Assembly (NCBI RefSeq): GCF_900101165.1
Contig: NZ_FNFK01000010.1
Coordinates: forward strand, 1 to 57,701
Length of the DNA: 57,701 bases
Source: Alkalibacterium thalassium
Lineage (GTDB): Bacteria > Bacillota > Bacilli > Lactobacillales > Carnobacteriaceae_A
Direction: 5' to 3'
In this document: in pieces, positions 8,867 through 17,641 of the stretch
Numbering within the stretch: position 1 is the stretch's first letter
Layout: every line of letters begins with the position of its first letter
Translations under genes and position numbers: made by a program
The notes under the pieces: model-generated
Told to the model about the DNA's origin: nothing
What the model saw: only the letters and a program-made list of their open reading frames with translations
The model's database searches: none

Positions 8867-8937
8867 GAAAGGTCATCTCAATCTGCACTTTGAAAAGGCC
8901 TAGTTATCCTCTTGAAAGTCCAATTGTGCATATACTT

Positions 8938-9044
8938 GTCTTCTTTCATCCAGACTATACTGTCGGCTTCGGAATCTAACCGAATCTGCCTTGCGGCTCG
9001 TGGGCTTTACCACCGGTAGGGACTTGCACCCTGCCCTGAAGACT
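8938..9044 (-). ncRNA. FMN riboswitch (RFN element)
   Basis: The minus strand reads through the conserved blocks in order: GTCTTCAGGGCAGGGTG, CCCTACCGG(T)GGT, AGCCC(A)CGAGC, GGCAGATTCGGTTAGATTCC, GCCGACAGTATAGTC and TGGATGAAAGAAGAC. The outer strands GTCTTC/GAAGAC close the basal helix. The aptamer controls ribD-ribE-ribAB-ribH-HAD. Its 5' edge lies only about 10 bases from the end of the small insertion at 9054, so the promoter is now more than 350 bases away. Confidence 0.97.
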
Positions 9045-9053
9045 ATTTACTTG

Positions 9054-9400
9054 GTGAACTACCCACCACTTAAATCCTTTGGATTTTGAAGTGGGAGCTT
9101 CCTACGAACTCCATTCTTGTTTGCACAAAATTCATGCAGACAGAGGAATCGGATATGGGTAGGCTCAAAAGGCAGTCCCTGCCTCATAGGTTTTCTTTTA
9201 CTTGGCTAATGCCAAGGAATACTTAGTAGGCTTGGTTATCGCCTAAGTATAGACTTGGTTTTCGTCTACACAAGAAGTATACCAAATGAAACGGAAGTTC
9301 GCGACTTCAAGCTATCGCTTGACCGAAATTCATCTCCCACTTTCACTGGTGCTTCGTACCCATACGTTTAGAAGTGGGAGACTTCTTTCGGAATTACGTT
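9054..9400 (-). mobile_element. IS200/IS605-derived MITE (internally deleted)
   Basis: Positions 9054-9215 match 57227-57386 almost base for base. Those are the right end and last codons of the tnpB element at the right edge of the window. Here only the last codons and stop of tnpB remain (9198-9215), then a 16-base piece also found inside tnpB (AGACGAAAACCAAGTC on the minus strand, near 9250-9268), then a left end with a large hairpin (arms TCTCCCACTT/AAGTGGGAGA, 9333-9382). No transposase is left, so it would move only in trans. The right boundary (9054, at GTGAAC) is set by comparison with the second copy; the left boundary near 9400 is an estimate. Confidence 0.85.
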
Positions 9401-9406
9401 AAATAA

Positions 9407-9435
9407 ATCATATATGGAAAATATAACGGTGTCAA
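9407..9435 (-). promoter_or_regulatory. Sigma-A promoter of the riboflavin operon
   Basis: On the minus strand TTGACA (9430-9435), exactly 17 bases, TATGAT (9407-9412). It starts four bases after the thiolase stop codon and points at the rib genes. Expected transcription start is near 9400, at the edge of the inserted element, so the insertion seems to have landed between promoter and riboswitch without destroying either. Confidence 0.8.
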
Positions 9436-9438
9436 CTA

Positions 9439-10656
9439 TTAATATTCATTATCTGTATTTTTAACCAGAACAGCTACTCCCATGCCTCCACCGATGCATA
9501 ATGACGCCAGACCGTATGTCAGTCCACGCTGCTTCATCAGATGAACAAGTGTGACCAGAATACGGTTCCCACTGGCACCAACTGGATGACCAAGCGCAAC
9601 AGCTCCTCCATTGAGGTTTGTCCGTTCAAGCATATAGTCTTTGTCTACTCCAAATTCATCCGATATTTCTTTGATGACACCCAGACTCTGACTGGCAAAT
9701 GCTTCATTCAGCTCGAATACATCGATGTCTTCAAAACTTATTCCTGCACGCTTGACTGCCTGCTTGATAGCTGGAGTTGGTCCTAGACCCATAACTGAAG
9801 GATCAACGCCTCCTTGACCTATCCCGACGATTTCAACGAGGGGAGTCAGATTATTTTCAGTCAGGTAGTCTTCCCCAACGATCAGAGTTGCGCTGGCCCC
9901 GTCATTGATTCCGGAGGCATTCCCGGCTGTAACGGACCCGTCTTTTTTGAAAGCCGGTCTTAGGCTGTTCAGTTTTTCTTCTGTCGTATTACGATTGGGG
10001 TATTCGTCTGTGTCGACAGTAACCGTTTCTCTACGGACTTTAGTCTCCACTGGAATGATTTCATTATTGAAGGCCCCCTTGTCTATCGCTTCGATCGCTC
10101 TCTTTTGAGATGTGTAGGCAAAGTGATCCTGATCTTCTCGAGTCAGATTGTATCGTTCAACGATATTCTCTGCCGTCACTCCCATATGATAGCCTTCAAA
10201 AGCATCTGTTAAGGCATCATCTAGCATGTGGTCTCCCACTTTATAACCGCCCATTTTTTGACCACTACGGGTGCTGCCTGGAATTAGGTAGGGTGCCTGA
10301 CTCATTGATTCTGTGCCCCCTGCAATGATCGCTCGATATTCACCGGCTTTAATTCCCAGATAAGCGTTCATTACCGATTTTAATCCACTTCCGCAGACCA
10401 TATTCAATGAATACGCTGGAACGTCAACTTGAATTCCTGCCTTGATTGCTGCCTGACGAGCGACACCTTGTCCCTGTCCAGCCGGCAGTACATTTCCCAG
10501 AACAACTTCATCGATGTCCTTCTGATCGATTTTGCTCTGTTCCAGCACACCTTTTATTGCGTAACTGCCTAAATCGGAGGCCGACACATCTTTAAGTGCG
10601 CCTAAAAATGATCCAATGGGTGTTCGTTTTGCTCCTGCGATGTAAACTTTACTCAT
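9439..10656 (-). CDS. Acetyl-CoA C-acetyltransferase (thiolase)
   Basis: 405 residues, typical for a biosynthetic-type thiolase. Active-site features: nucleophilic Cys88 in NMVCGSGLKSV, ELNEAFASQ, GGAVALGHPVGASG with the His that activates the cysteine, and the second Cys in LCIGGGMG. It condenses two acetyl-CoA to acetoacetyl-CoA (or reverses this). In lactic acid bacteria this usually feeds the mevalonate pathway, although no HMG-CoA synthase or reductase is next to it here. The start ATG 10656 follows GGGAGAATGGA. Its stop lies just ahead of the rib promoter; no terminator separates the two, so read-through into the rib leader is possible. Confidence 0.94.
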   Translation of the reverse strand: MSKVYIAGAKRTPIGSFLGALKDVSASDLGSYAIKGVLEQSKIDQKDIDEVVLGNVLPAGQGQGVARQAAIKAGIQVDVPAYSLNMVCGSGLKSVMNAYLGIKAGEYRAIIAGGTESMSQAPYLIPGSTRSGQKMGGYKVGDHMLDDALTDAFEGYHMGVTAENIVERYNLTREDQDHFAYTSQKRAIEAIDKGAFNNEIIPVETKVRRETVTVDTDEYPNRNTTEEKLNSLRPAFKKDGSVTAGNASGINDGASATLIVGEDYLTENNLTPLVEIVGIGQGGVDPSVMGLGPTPAIKQAVKRAGISFEDIDVFELNEAFASQSLGVIKEISDEFGVDKDYMLERTNLNGGAVALGHPVGASGNRILVTLVHLMKQRGLTYGLASLCIGGGMGVAVLVKNTDNEY

Positions 10657-10771
10657 TCCATTCTCCCTTTCGTCAGCTGCTTTGATTCTTTCTAGTCATA
10701 GTATTGACCACTAGTTGGAACAAGTAAAGTCATATGCAGTAATTTTAGAACAATCTTAAACTCTTTATTTT

Positions 10772-11650
10772 TTATTCGTCAACTGGTAGAACCGCACCAT
10801 CCCAAGTGTCCAGAATGAATTCCTGAGTTTCTTCTGCTCTAAGCACTTCAACCAAACGGGCAATCAGCTCGCTGTCTTCGTCTTCTGAACGTACTGCAAC
10901 GATATTGGCATACGGCGACGAACTGCTTTCCAGAGCGATTGCTTCTTCAACTGGACTGATGTCCTGATCCACTGCAAAGTTTGAGTTGATGAAGAACACA
11001 TCTCCTTCGTCCTGAGCGTACAATGTCGTCATCAGCGCTGCATCGTATTCATATTCGAACTGAAGGTTTCGTTCATTTTCTACAATATCATCGAACGATG
11101 CGTCAATCAGATCGATCGAGTCGTCTACTGTGATCAGCCCGGCATCCTGAAGAATACCCAGAATACGTCCGTGATCGGCAACACTGCTGCTGGCAAGAAT
11201 CGTTGCCCCTTCAGGCAGATCTTCCAGGCTGTCGTGACGGTTTGAGTATGCTCCTAGAGGTTCGATATGAATCCCACCTGCATTGGCGAAGTCAAAGTCG
11301 TTTTCTTCTACTTGTGTTTCAAAATACGGCACGTGCTGGAAGTAGTTGGCATCGATATCCCCATCAGAAAGAGCTAGATTCGGTATAACGTAGTCATTAT
11401 ACGTTTCGATCTTCAGTTCAATGCCTTCTTCTGCCAGTGTCGGCTGAATGAATTCCAGGATTTCTGCGTGAGGCACATTGGTCGCCCCGACTCTCAGAAC
11501 CTGAGACTCTTCAGTTGCCTCTTCTGTTGTTTCAGTTCCATTGTCTTCTGCCGGCTCCGGGCTGTCTCCAGCTGTATCGCCATTTCCATTCCCGCATGCT
11601 GCCAGTAAGAATGCACTGCTCAATAAACCTAGTCTGATTGCTTTTTTCAT
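10772..11650 (-). CDS. metQ: Methionine ABC transporter, substrate-binding lipoprotein
   Basis: 292 residues. A signal peptide with lipobox LLAAC (lipid-modified Cys19) is followed by a linker rich in E, D and T (about 20-50), then the NlpA/MetQ domain: LRVGATNVPHAEILEFI and the DIDANYFQHVPYFE ligand-pocket stretch. It captures methionine (or a Met derivative) outside the membrane and hands it to MetI/MetN, which lie just upstream in the same operon. The acidic linker is in keeping with the acidic style of other surface proteins in this window. Last gene of the T-box-controlled metNIQ operon. Confidence 0.94.
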   Translation of the reverse strand: MKKAIRLGLLSSAFLLAACGNGNGDTAGDSPEPAEDNGTETTEEATEESQVLRVGATNVPHAEILEFIQPTLAEEGIELKIETYNDYVIPNLALSDGDIDANYFQHVPYFETQVEENDFDFANAGGIHIEPLGAYSNRHDSLEDLPEGATILASSSVADHGRILGILQDAGLITVDDSIDLIDASFDDIVENERNLQFEYEYDAALMTTLYAQDEGDVFFINSNFAVDQDISPVEEAIALESSSSPYANIVAVRSEDEDSELIARLVEVLRAEETQEFILDTWDGAVLPVDE

Positions 11651-11678
11651 AATATATTTCTCCCCTATTCTCTATTTT

Positions 11679-12380
11679 TTATCTTTTATCAATATAAGAA
11701 ACCCAACGGTCCCCTATAAACTGGATAACAAAAACAATGAGTAAAATTACTAATGTGGACACTAATGTGACGGTCGCCCTTCCTCGCTGGAAACCTTCCA
11801 GATAAGCCAGATTCCCTAAGCCTCCTGCTCCAATCACCCCAGCCATCGCCGTGTAACCGACGAGACTGATCGCCGTAACTGTAATCCCGGAAATGATGGA
11901 AGGCAGGCTTTCCGGAATATACACTTTCATGATGAGTTCAAATTTAGACGCACCCATCGCTTCCGCTGCTTCGATCACGCCTTTATCCACTTCTCTGAGT
12001 CCCGTTTCCACCAGCCGTGCATAGAACGGTGCAGCTGATAAAATCAGGGCAGGAAGTCCTGCAGTTGGTCCTGTAATGCTGCCGACGACCACCCGTGTAA
12101 AGGGAATCAGCAGAACGATCAGGATAATAAACGGAATCGACCGGAAAATGTTGACCATGACTGATACTGATTTGTATAAGGCTACTGACCAGATCGTCTG
12201 GTTGTCTCTCGTTTCATATAGAATCAGACCAAGTATCAGTCCGAGAACGAAGACGGCAATGACTGACAAGGCGCTCATATAAATCGTTTGCTTTGTTGCC
12301 ATCCATAATCTATCCCATGAAACAGTTTCAAAATTGGTATATTCTGTCAAGATACCTGCTATTGTCAATTGATTTAACAT
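11679..12380 (-). CDS. metI: Methionine ABC transporter, permease
   Basis: 233 residues with five membrane segments and the binding-protein-dependent permease motif EAAEAMGASKFELIMKVYIPES, in which the EAA helix docks onto the ATPase. The family pattern NIFRSIPFIILIVLLIPFTR is clear. It forms the channel of the methionine importer as a dimer with two MetN subunits. The start ATG follows metN with a two-base gap, so translation is coupled. Membership in a metN-metI-metQ set behind a methionine-type T-box supports methionine as substrate. Confidence 0.93.
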   Translation of the reverse strand: MLNQLTIAGILTEYTNFETVSWDRLWMATKQTIYMSALSVIAVFVLGLILGLILYETRDNQTIWSVALYKSVSVMVNIFRSIPFIILIVLLIPFTRVVVGSITGPTAGLPALILSAAPFYARLVETGLREVDKGVIEAAEAMGASKFELIMKVYIPESLPSIISGITVTAISLVGYTAMAGVIGAGGLGNLAYLEGFQRGRATVTLVSTLVILLIVFVIQFIGDRWVSYIDKR

Positions 12381-12382
12381 TT

Positions 12383-13408
12383 TTATTCAATCACCTCTAC
12401 TTGGACCGGATAGGTTTTGAACAGTTCGAGTGCCTGTACTTGCTTGCTCTGGTCACCTAGAACCTGGATGATCAGTGTACCTACCGGCGTGTTATGTGTC
12501 GACTGGATCGTCCCTTGAATAATGTTGATGTCGCAGCCGCATTGTCTGCTGACTTGAGTGATCACTGGTGAGCCGATGTTGTCTCCTTGGAAGAACAGCT
12601 GAATGATTTGACCGTCCGGATAAGCTTTTTTTAGTTCAGTCAGTGCCTGACGTGTTTCCTTATTGTCTGTTTCCCTGTCCTGACGGATAAATCGTTTAGT
12701 AATGTCTTCCTGAGGATTTCTGAATACCTGGAGGACAGAGCCTTCTTCAACAATGTTACCTTTGTTCATAACCGCTACACGATCACAGATTTTTCTGACT
12801 ACTTCCATTTCATGAGTGATCAGAACGATCGTGACATTCAGTTCCTCATTTATCTTGGCGAGAAGGTCAAGCACTTCATCTGTCGTCTGAGGATCGAGGG
12901 CGCTGGTCGCTTCATCACAGAGCAGGACTTTCGGGTCATTCGCCAGTGCTCTGGCAATCCCGACCCGTTGCTTCTCTCCACCAGACAACTGTGCAGGATA
13001 GGCTTTTTCCTTGTCACTTAATCCGACCAGGCTGATCAGTTCTCTGGCTCGATCTACCCGTTCAGCTTTAGGTACACCGGCAATTTCAAGTGGAAAGCAG
13101 ATATTTTCCAGTACAGTCCGGCTCCAGAGCAAGTTGAAATGCTGGAAAATCATACCGATGGACTGACGTTCTTTTCTCAACTCTCTTTTTCCTAGAGGAG
13201 ACAGTTCCTTGTCGTCGATGATGACAGAACCTGAAGACGGCCGCTCAAGTCCATTAAGCATTCTGAGCAAGGTACTTTTACCGGCTCCGGAATACCCGAC
13301 TATGCCGTAAATTTCTCCTTTGTTAATTGTTAAATTAGTTTCTTTCACAGCTTCAAACGGCTGTTTTTTGTTTAAAAATGTCTTGGTCACTTTATTTAAA
13401 GTAATCAC
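12383..13408 (-). CDS. metN: Methionine ABC transporter, ATP-binding protein
   Basis: 341 residues. The ABC ATPase domain (1-240) has Walker A GYSGAGKST, the Q-loop in IFQHFN, signature LSGGEKQRVG, Walker B VLLCDEATSALD and the switch His in LITHEM. A C-terminal NIL (ferredoxin-like) domain (about 265-341) binds methionine and slows transport when the cell has enough. The start codon lies about 90 bases downstream of the T-box terminator. First gene of the operon metN-metI-metQ. Confidence 0.95.
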   Translation of the reverse strand: MITLNKVTKTFLNKKQPFEAVKETNLTINKGEIYGIVGYSGAGKSTLLRMLNGLERPSSGSVIIDDKELSPLGKRELRKERQSIGMIFQHFNLLWSRTVLENICFPLEIAGVPKAERVDRARELISLVGLSDKEKAYPAQLSGGEKQRVGIARALANDPKVLLCDEATSALDPQTTDEVLDLLAKINEELNVTIVLITHEMEVVRKICDRVAVMNKGNIVEEGSVLQVFRNPQEDITKRFIRQDRETDNKETRQALTELKKAYPDGQIIQLFFQGDNIGSPVITQVSRQCGCDINIIQGTIQSTHNTPVGTLIIQVLGDQSKQVQALELFKTYPVQVEVIE

Positions 13409-13500
13409 TTTTGTTCACTCCTGTTCTAATACGGTCTCTAAACCTGAAAGGGATAATTTCCTGATAGGTCCAGAGAAACTCTACAGATTATAAAGAGCAA

Positions 13501-13800
13501 TAAAAAACGCCCTTTTCAAGTCTCTAAACTTAAAAAGGGCGAATAGGTCTATTCGCGGTTCCACCTTCGTTCGTCACTTCATTGCTGAAGTAACCTCTGC
13601 CAGTACTTAAAAGCCTGTCTGCTTCTGCATACTGCGGCACTATAGCGGGTGCACCCGGAAATGGCTCATACATGTACTCACCATTTCAGCTCAAAGACCA
13701 TTTTCCAGATCGATCCTCATGCTCCCTTTCACCAGGCGAGAGCTCTCTGAGATGAATCTCTAATCTGTACTTATCTTTTCAACGCTAACTGTTCTCATTT
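13501..13800 (-). ncRNA. T-box leader of the met transporter operon (Met type)
   Basis: The minus strand holds the T-box GGTGGAACCGCG (13554-13565), the AGAGAGC element of stem I (13738-13747), and a transcription terminator made of CGCCCTTTTTAAG / CTTGAAAAGGGCG plus T6 (13501-13541). Bases of the T-box pair with the terminator 5' arm region, as needed for antitermination. Candidate specifier triplets on the 3' side of stem I are both ATG (GGAAAATGGTC and GAAATGGTG), so uncharged tRNA-Met should switch on metNIQ. I cannot draw stem I with certainty, so the choice of specifier triplet is open. Confidence 0.9.
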
Positions 13801-13829
13801 AAATTTAATTAATGTTGTGACTGATTAAT

Positions 13830-13859
13830 AGTCTATCAGATGGACTAAATCCGTGTCAA
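13830..13859 (-). promoter_or_regulatory. Promoter of the met T-box operon
   Basis: On the minus strand TTGACA (13854-13859), 18-base spacer, TAGACT (13830-13835). It is placed some 30-40 bases upstream of the first T-box leader elements and just after the cutC stop codon. Confidence 0.65.
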
Positions 13860-13864
13860 CACTT

Positions 13865-14515
13865 TTATTTTTTATTTTCTAAATCTATGTCAACGATCTG
13901 AGTACCATGGAACTGGTCCGTGTGAATCAACTCAGCTGCTTCGGCCAGGTTTCTATATGTCAGGCCACCACCAGCAAGAATTTCAAGACGTCCTGAAGCT
14001 TCTTCAACAAGCTGATTGATCCATTTATAATGTTTTAGAGCCGACCCTGCTTTTGCCCCTCGTGTCAGCAGTCTGTTTATTCCATGACCAATCAGTTCTG
14101 AAACTGCAGCCAGCTGAGTTGTATCGGCGAGCTCGTCAAATGCCATATGGAAAACCGTTTCCTTGTTTCCGCCGCATTCGACCAGTTTGTCGATAAATGG
14201 CCAGTCGATTTGTCCATCTGGCGTGAGTGCACCGAAGACGATTCCGTCTGCTCCAAGTTCGACTGAACGAGCAGCAGATTCAACCATCATCGCTTTTTCT
14301 TTGTCCGTGTAGACAAAACTGCCTCCACGTGGCCTGATCATTGTTATAACCTTGGCCTGATGCTGATGAGCGAATGCCAGTACCTCTTTCTGGACCTGTT
14401 CAGAAGGGGTGGTTCCTCCAACATCCAGCCTGTCACATAATTCCACCCGGTCAGCACCAGCACGGATAGCTTCAGGTATGTTGCGAAAGTTTTCAGCACA
14501 AAATTCTCTTAACAT
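13865..14515 (-). CDS. cutC: CutC family protein
   Basis: 216 residues forming a TIM-barrel protein of the CutC family. It has the opening MLREFCAENFRNIPEAIRAG, RVELCDRLDVGGTTPS, ITMIRPRGGSFVY and RLLTRGAKAGSA, all standard CutC blocks. The family was named from copper tolerance in E. coli, but its biochemical activity remains doubtful, so the name says little about function. The start chosen is ATG 14515 behind CGAGGGGAG; a longer frame reaching into the permease gene has no ribosome site. It is 16 bases after the APC permease gene and is probably cotranscribed. Confidence 0.88.
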   Translation of the reverse strand: MLREFCAENFRNIPEAIRAGADRVELCDRLDVGGTTPSEQVQKEVLAFAHQHQAKVITMIRPRGGSFVYTDKEKAMMVESAARSVELGADGIVFGALTPDGQIDWPFIDKLVECGGNKETVFHMAFDELADTTQLAAVSELIGHGINRLLTRGAKAGSALKHYKWINQLVEEASGRLEILAGGGLTYRNLAEAAELIHTDQFHGTQIVDIDLENKK

Positions 14516-14531
14516 GTTATCTCCCCTCGTT

Positions 14532-15890
14532 TTACCCTTCATTAGTGAGAGGCTGCGCATGTTTAGTGCCGTAAAGATACCCCAGTACACATACAAGCGC
14601 TGAGAATCCTATGAAGATCGGCATGTAAAACGGATTTGAGAACCAGCCGCCCAGCAGGATGACCAGCGAGCCGATCGTACCCAGTACTGGGGCAACGTAA
14701 CCTAAGAATACACTAGTGATGCGTTTTTCCTTCTTCAGCTGAATGACTTTGATATACAAAATGATATAAAGAACATAACTGAATACGATGGCGATCTCAC
14801 TGATATCTCCTCCGGCCAGGATATCCCATCTTTGAGTAATGTAATGCATGACAAGCCAGAAGACAGATAATCCGTAAGCTGTCAATGCAGCGAAAGGAGA
14901 CAGACCTTTTGCTTCATCCAGATTCCTTATCCGACCGCTCATCGGCATCATATTTTTCATGGCCAGAGTATGAGGCAGGCGAATATAACCCAAGCTGATC
15001 CCATTGACCACTCCAAGGATGGATATGAGCACAAAGCTTGTCAGTATTCGTTCACCGTAGATGTCCAATATCGACTGTCCAACCTGACCGATTGCCTGTT
15101 CGCCTGCAGAGAGAATAAATTCCACTCCAACGATTGCTATCAGCCCAAGGAAAAAGGCCAGATACACAGCAAGAACAACAAGTGGACCGATTGTCAGAGC
15201 CAATGGCATCGTGCGACGGTGATTTCTCACTTCCTGAGTGATCGTTGTAGATACAATCCATCCATCGAAAGAAAAGGCTACCGGAGCCAATGCTCCAAGC
15301 CATGCCCATCCCACATTGCTTCTTTCAACCAGAGCTATTCCTTCAGGAAGAGCCGGTGCATTTTGGTTCCAGAAAATACCTAGCAGTCCGATTCCAATCA
15401 GAGGAATCATTTTAACAACTGTGGATATATTCTGGAAACGACCTCCGCTCTTGTATGAAAAATAGTTCATAGCAAAGAAGAATGTCATGTACATCAATCC
15501 TAGAATAGTCTGCAGTTCCAGACTGGACTCCAGACCAAACAGAGAAATGGTATAAATTCCTGATACCCAGCTGACAACTGCTGTGATTGTCGGGAAATAG
15601 ACATAGAGCTGGAACCATCCAAAGGCATTCGCTGCTTTTGATGAAACAAATTCCTCATAGTAGGAGACGACTCCTCCTCTCATGGAAGACCGACTTGCAA
15701 GTTGTGATAATGTGATACTTCCGAATATGACACAAAGTGCCCCGATAACGAAAACCAGAATGCCCAGCCAGACACTGCCTCCAGTTGCAATCAGAATTTC
15801 ATCTGCTTTAAAAAATATACCTGAACCAATACTGATTCCAACGATCATGGAAATGGCCGTTCCCAGACCGTAGTGTTCTCTTTCTCTCAT
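14532..15890 (-). CDS. APC family amino-acid permease
   Basis: 452 residues with about twelve membrane segments. The first helix carries GTAISMIVGISIGSGIFF, the unwound G-S-G-I-F substrate/ion site of the APC fold. Later, LGALAPVAFSFDGWI matches the TM6 break typical of L-type and serine/threonine exchangers (SteT-like). The substrate is likely a neutral amino acid, but this is not resolvable from sequence. The start is ATG 15890, with GGAGGAGGGAG 5-6 bases upstream; a GTG/ATG 18 bases further out lacks one. First gene of a pair with cutC. Confidence 0.85.
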   Translation of the reverse strand: MREREHYGLGTAISMIVGISIGSGIFFKADEILIATGGSVWLGILVFVIGALCVIFGSITLSQLASRSSMRGGVVSYYEEFVSSKAANAFGWFQLYVYFPTITAVVSWVSGIYTISLFGLESSLELQTILGLMYMTFFFAMNYFSYKSGGRFQNISTVVKMIPLIGIGLLGIFWNQNAPALPEGIALVERSNVGWAWLGALAPVAFSFDGWIVSTTITQEVRNHRRTMPLALTIGPLVVLAVYLAFFLGLIAIVGVEFILSAGEQAIGQVGQSILDIYGERILTSFVLISILGVVNGISLGYIRLPHTLAMKNMMPMSGRIRNLDEAKGLSPFAALTAYGLSVFWLVMHYITQRWDILAGGDISEIAIVFSYVLYIILYIKVIQLKKEKRITSVFLGYVAPVLGTIGSLVILLGGWFSNPFYMPIFIGFSALVCVLGYLYGTKHAQPLTNEG

Positions 15891-16234
15891 TATTACTCCC
15901 TCCTCCATTGCTTAAAGGCAATGGTTAAAAATGCATTATTCAACTATATCAAAAAGAGGAAGTGAAATAAAGAGATAGAACATGTGTTATTTATGATAAT
16001 GGTCTCAGTTAATAGTGTTCTCATTCTCATTAGACATAAGGATTTAATACCTTACTACTTTTCTCATAAAGTGATAGTCAGATTCCGGCTTCGAGTACTG
16101 TTCTATAAATCCAAATTTTTCCTAAAGATGTCTTGCCCGTTCATTTCCCAAGCCTCAACTGTTCTATCTTATTCAGCGCATACCCGTCCTTATGATATAA
16201 TGTAAGCAAACGACGCTATAGAAAGGACAATTAA
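15891..16234 (+). promoter_or_regulatory. Divergent intergenic region with GNAT promoter
   Basis: About 340 bases between the APC permease (minus) and the acetyltransferase (plus). A TATAAT at 16196-16201 with a weak TTCAGC-type -35 about 18 bases ahead should drive the GNAT gene, and GAAAGGA (16220-16226) is its ribosome site. Short open frames inside have no ribosome sites and look accidental. I see no other signal. Confidence 0.5.
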
Positions 16235-16885
16235 ATGTCAGCCGACACACTGATTTACCGCCCTATTGAAACAAGAGATTATACAGAGGCGGCCCAGATG
16301 ATCAAAGATACCTGGCAGTACGAGAAAGTTGTTTCCCCACGCAACGCCCTGCATATGGCATCTGTATTTCTATATTCCAGTCTTGCCCATCATAATTTTT
16401 CACAAGTGGCCATCCGAGACGGAAAGGTCGTTGGACTGATTCTGGGGCGAACAAATGATGTTCCACTTAAAGAAAAGCGCTATTATCTTAATATGAGCTA
16501 TCATCTGATCAGGCTTCTTCTGACTTCTGAGGGGAAACAGGCCGTTCAGTCTTTCCGAAGAAATTTACAGGTCAACCAGGCCCTGCTTAAACAGACTTAC
16601 GAAACATACGATGGAGAACTGACATTTTTTGCGGTTGATGCGTCAACCAGACAGTCAGGCATCGGTTCTCATCTCTTCTATTCCTATCTGACTTTTATGA
16701 AAAATGAAGGAGCCAGAACATTCCGTCTGTTTACTGATACGAGCTGCACTTATGGATTTTATGAATCTAAAGGGATGACGCGCATCGGAGCTGTCACCAG
16801 ACGCATGCCGTTTTTAGATAAGGAAATGAGCTTTTTCCTATATAGGGGAGACCTGCAGGAACTAAAGACAGACAAGGCCTTATAG
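16235..16885 (+). CDS. GNAT family N-acetyltransferase
   Basis: 216 residues with the GNAT fold. An N-terminal strand-helix region (YRPIETRDYTEAAQMI) is followed by VAIRDGKVVGLILGR, then the acetyl-CoA motif A TFFAVDASTRQSGIGSHLF (Q-x-x-G-x-G; here RQSGIGS) near residue 140, and TDTSCTYGFYESKGM as motif B. The insertion between the first strands (about residues 75-125) is longer than in minimal GNATs. Substrate unknown. Own promoter and ribosome site; followed by a clear terminator, so it is a single-gene unit. Confidence 0.85.
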   Translation: MSADTLIYRPIETRDYTEAAQMIKDTWQYEKVVSPRNALHMASVFLYSSLAHHNFSQVAIRDGKVVGLILGRTNDVPLKEKRYYLNMSYHLIRLLLTSEGKQAVQSFRRNLQVNQALLKQTYETYDGELTFFAVDASTRQSGIGSHLFYSYLTFMKNEGARTFRLFTDTSCTYGFYESKGMTRIGAVTRRMPFLDKEMSFFLYRGDLQELKTDKAL

Positions 16886-16944
16886 GCACTCATCTTTATT
16901 TTCAGCTGCTTATCACATCCACTTAGATCGGTTATATCAGAATT

Positions 16945-16978
16945 GGCCAGTGAAGAGTTTTCACTGGCCTTATTTTGT
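16945..16978 (+). terminator. Terminator after the GNAT gene
   Basis: GGCCAGTGAA / TTCACTGGCC with a five-base loop, followed by TTATTTTG. A perfect 10-bp stem. Confidence 0.85.
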
Positions 16979-17577
16979 TGTTATTCTATCAGTTATCAGA
17001 CACTAAGTATTTTTACATCTAGGTCATCCTGCCGTTAATGATTCAATTTATTACAGCCGGAAGAGGGATAAACTGTCACTAAGATAATTCTACTTGCAGC
17101 TGCGAGCACAAATTCCTTCACTTACTCCCATCAGAACAGATCTAGATGCATCTCCATCGATAATTATTGTCACAAATACCGCTATAGAGGTTCTAGTTAT
17201 AGCCCTGAAAGAATCTTTATAACTAAACTACTGCTAGACCCCTTCTAACTGTATCTTACAAAATTCCCTATCCATATAATTCAGTTAAACACGCATTACT
17301 TTGAGTTCAGTACTCACTTTAGTCTTTATACTGTAATTAAAAGCAGTCATAGCTGTAGTTCGCTGTTTCTAATTGGTGATGAGCTGCCATTTAGACACCT
17401 ATTTTCGACTTTTACATTCCTTAAGTGACCTGACGTGACCCGTCTCTCAGACAATCGTAACATTTCTGCACTATTTGAAGCATTTTATAATCAGAAGATT
17501 TGAGAAGCTCAAATCTGACCTAATTTGATCATTTCCTTCCTAAAGACAGTAGAAACGATCGAGCTGACAGGTGCAAA
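16979..17577. other. About 600-base stretch without a gene
   Basis: No frame of useful length in either strand, no RNA family I recognise, and no repeat. It separates the GNAT terminator from the terminator of the minus-strand symporter. It may be decayed sequence; I see no signal that tells. Confidence 0.4.
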
Positions 17578-17630
17578 GAAAAACCTCATCCGGATAAGAG
17601 CAGGCTTTTACTCCATAGATGAGGTTAATC
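17578..17630 (-). terminator. Terminator of the GltS-type symporter gene
   Basis: On the minus strand AACCTCATC and GATGAGGTT flank a 27-base loop and are followed by TTTTTC. The long loop makes it weaker than its neighbours. Confidence 0.6.
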
Positions 17631-17641
17631 ATTCTTAAGTT

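Noticed and set aside
15984-16205. 73-codon frame upstream of the GNAT gene
   Set aside because: No ribosome site; it covers the GNAT promoter and has no family-like features.
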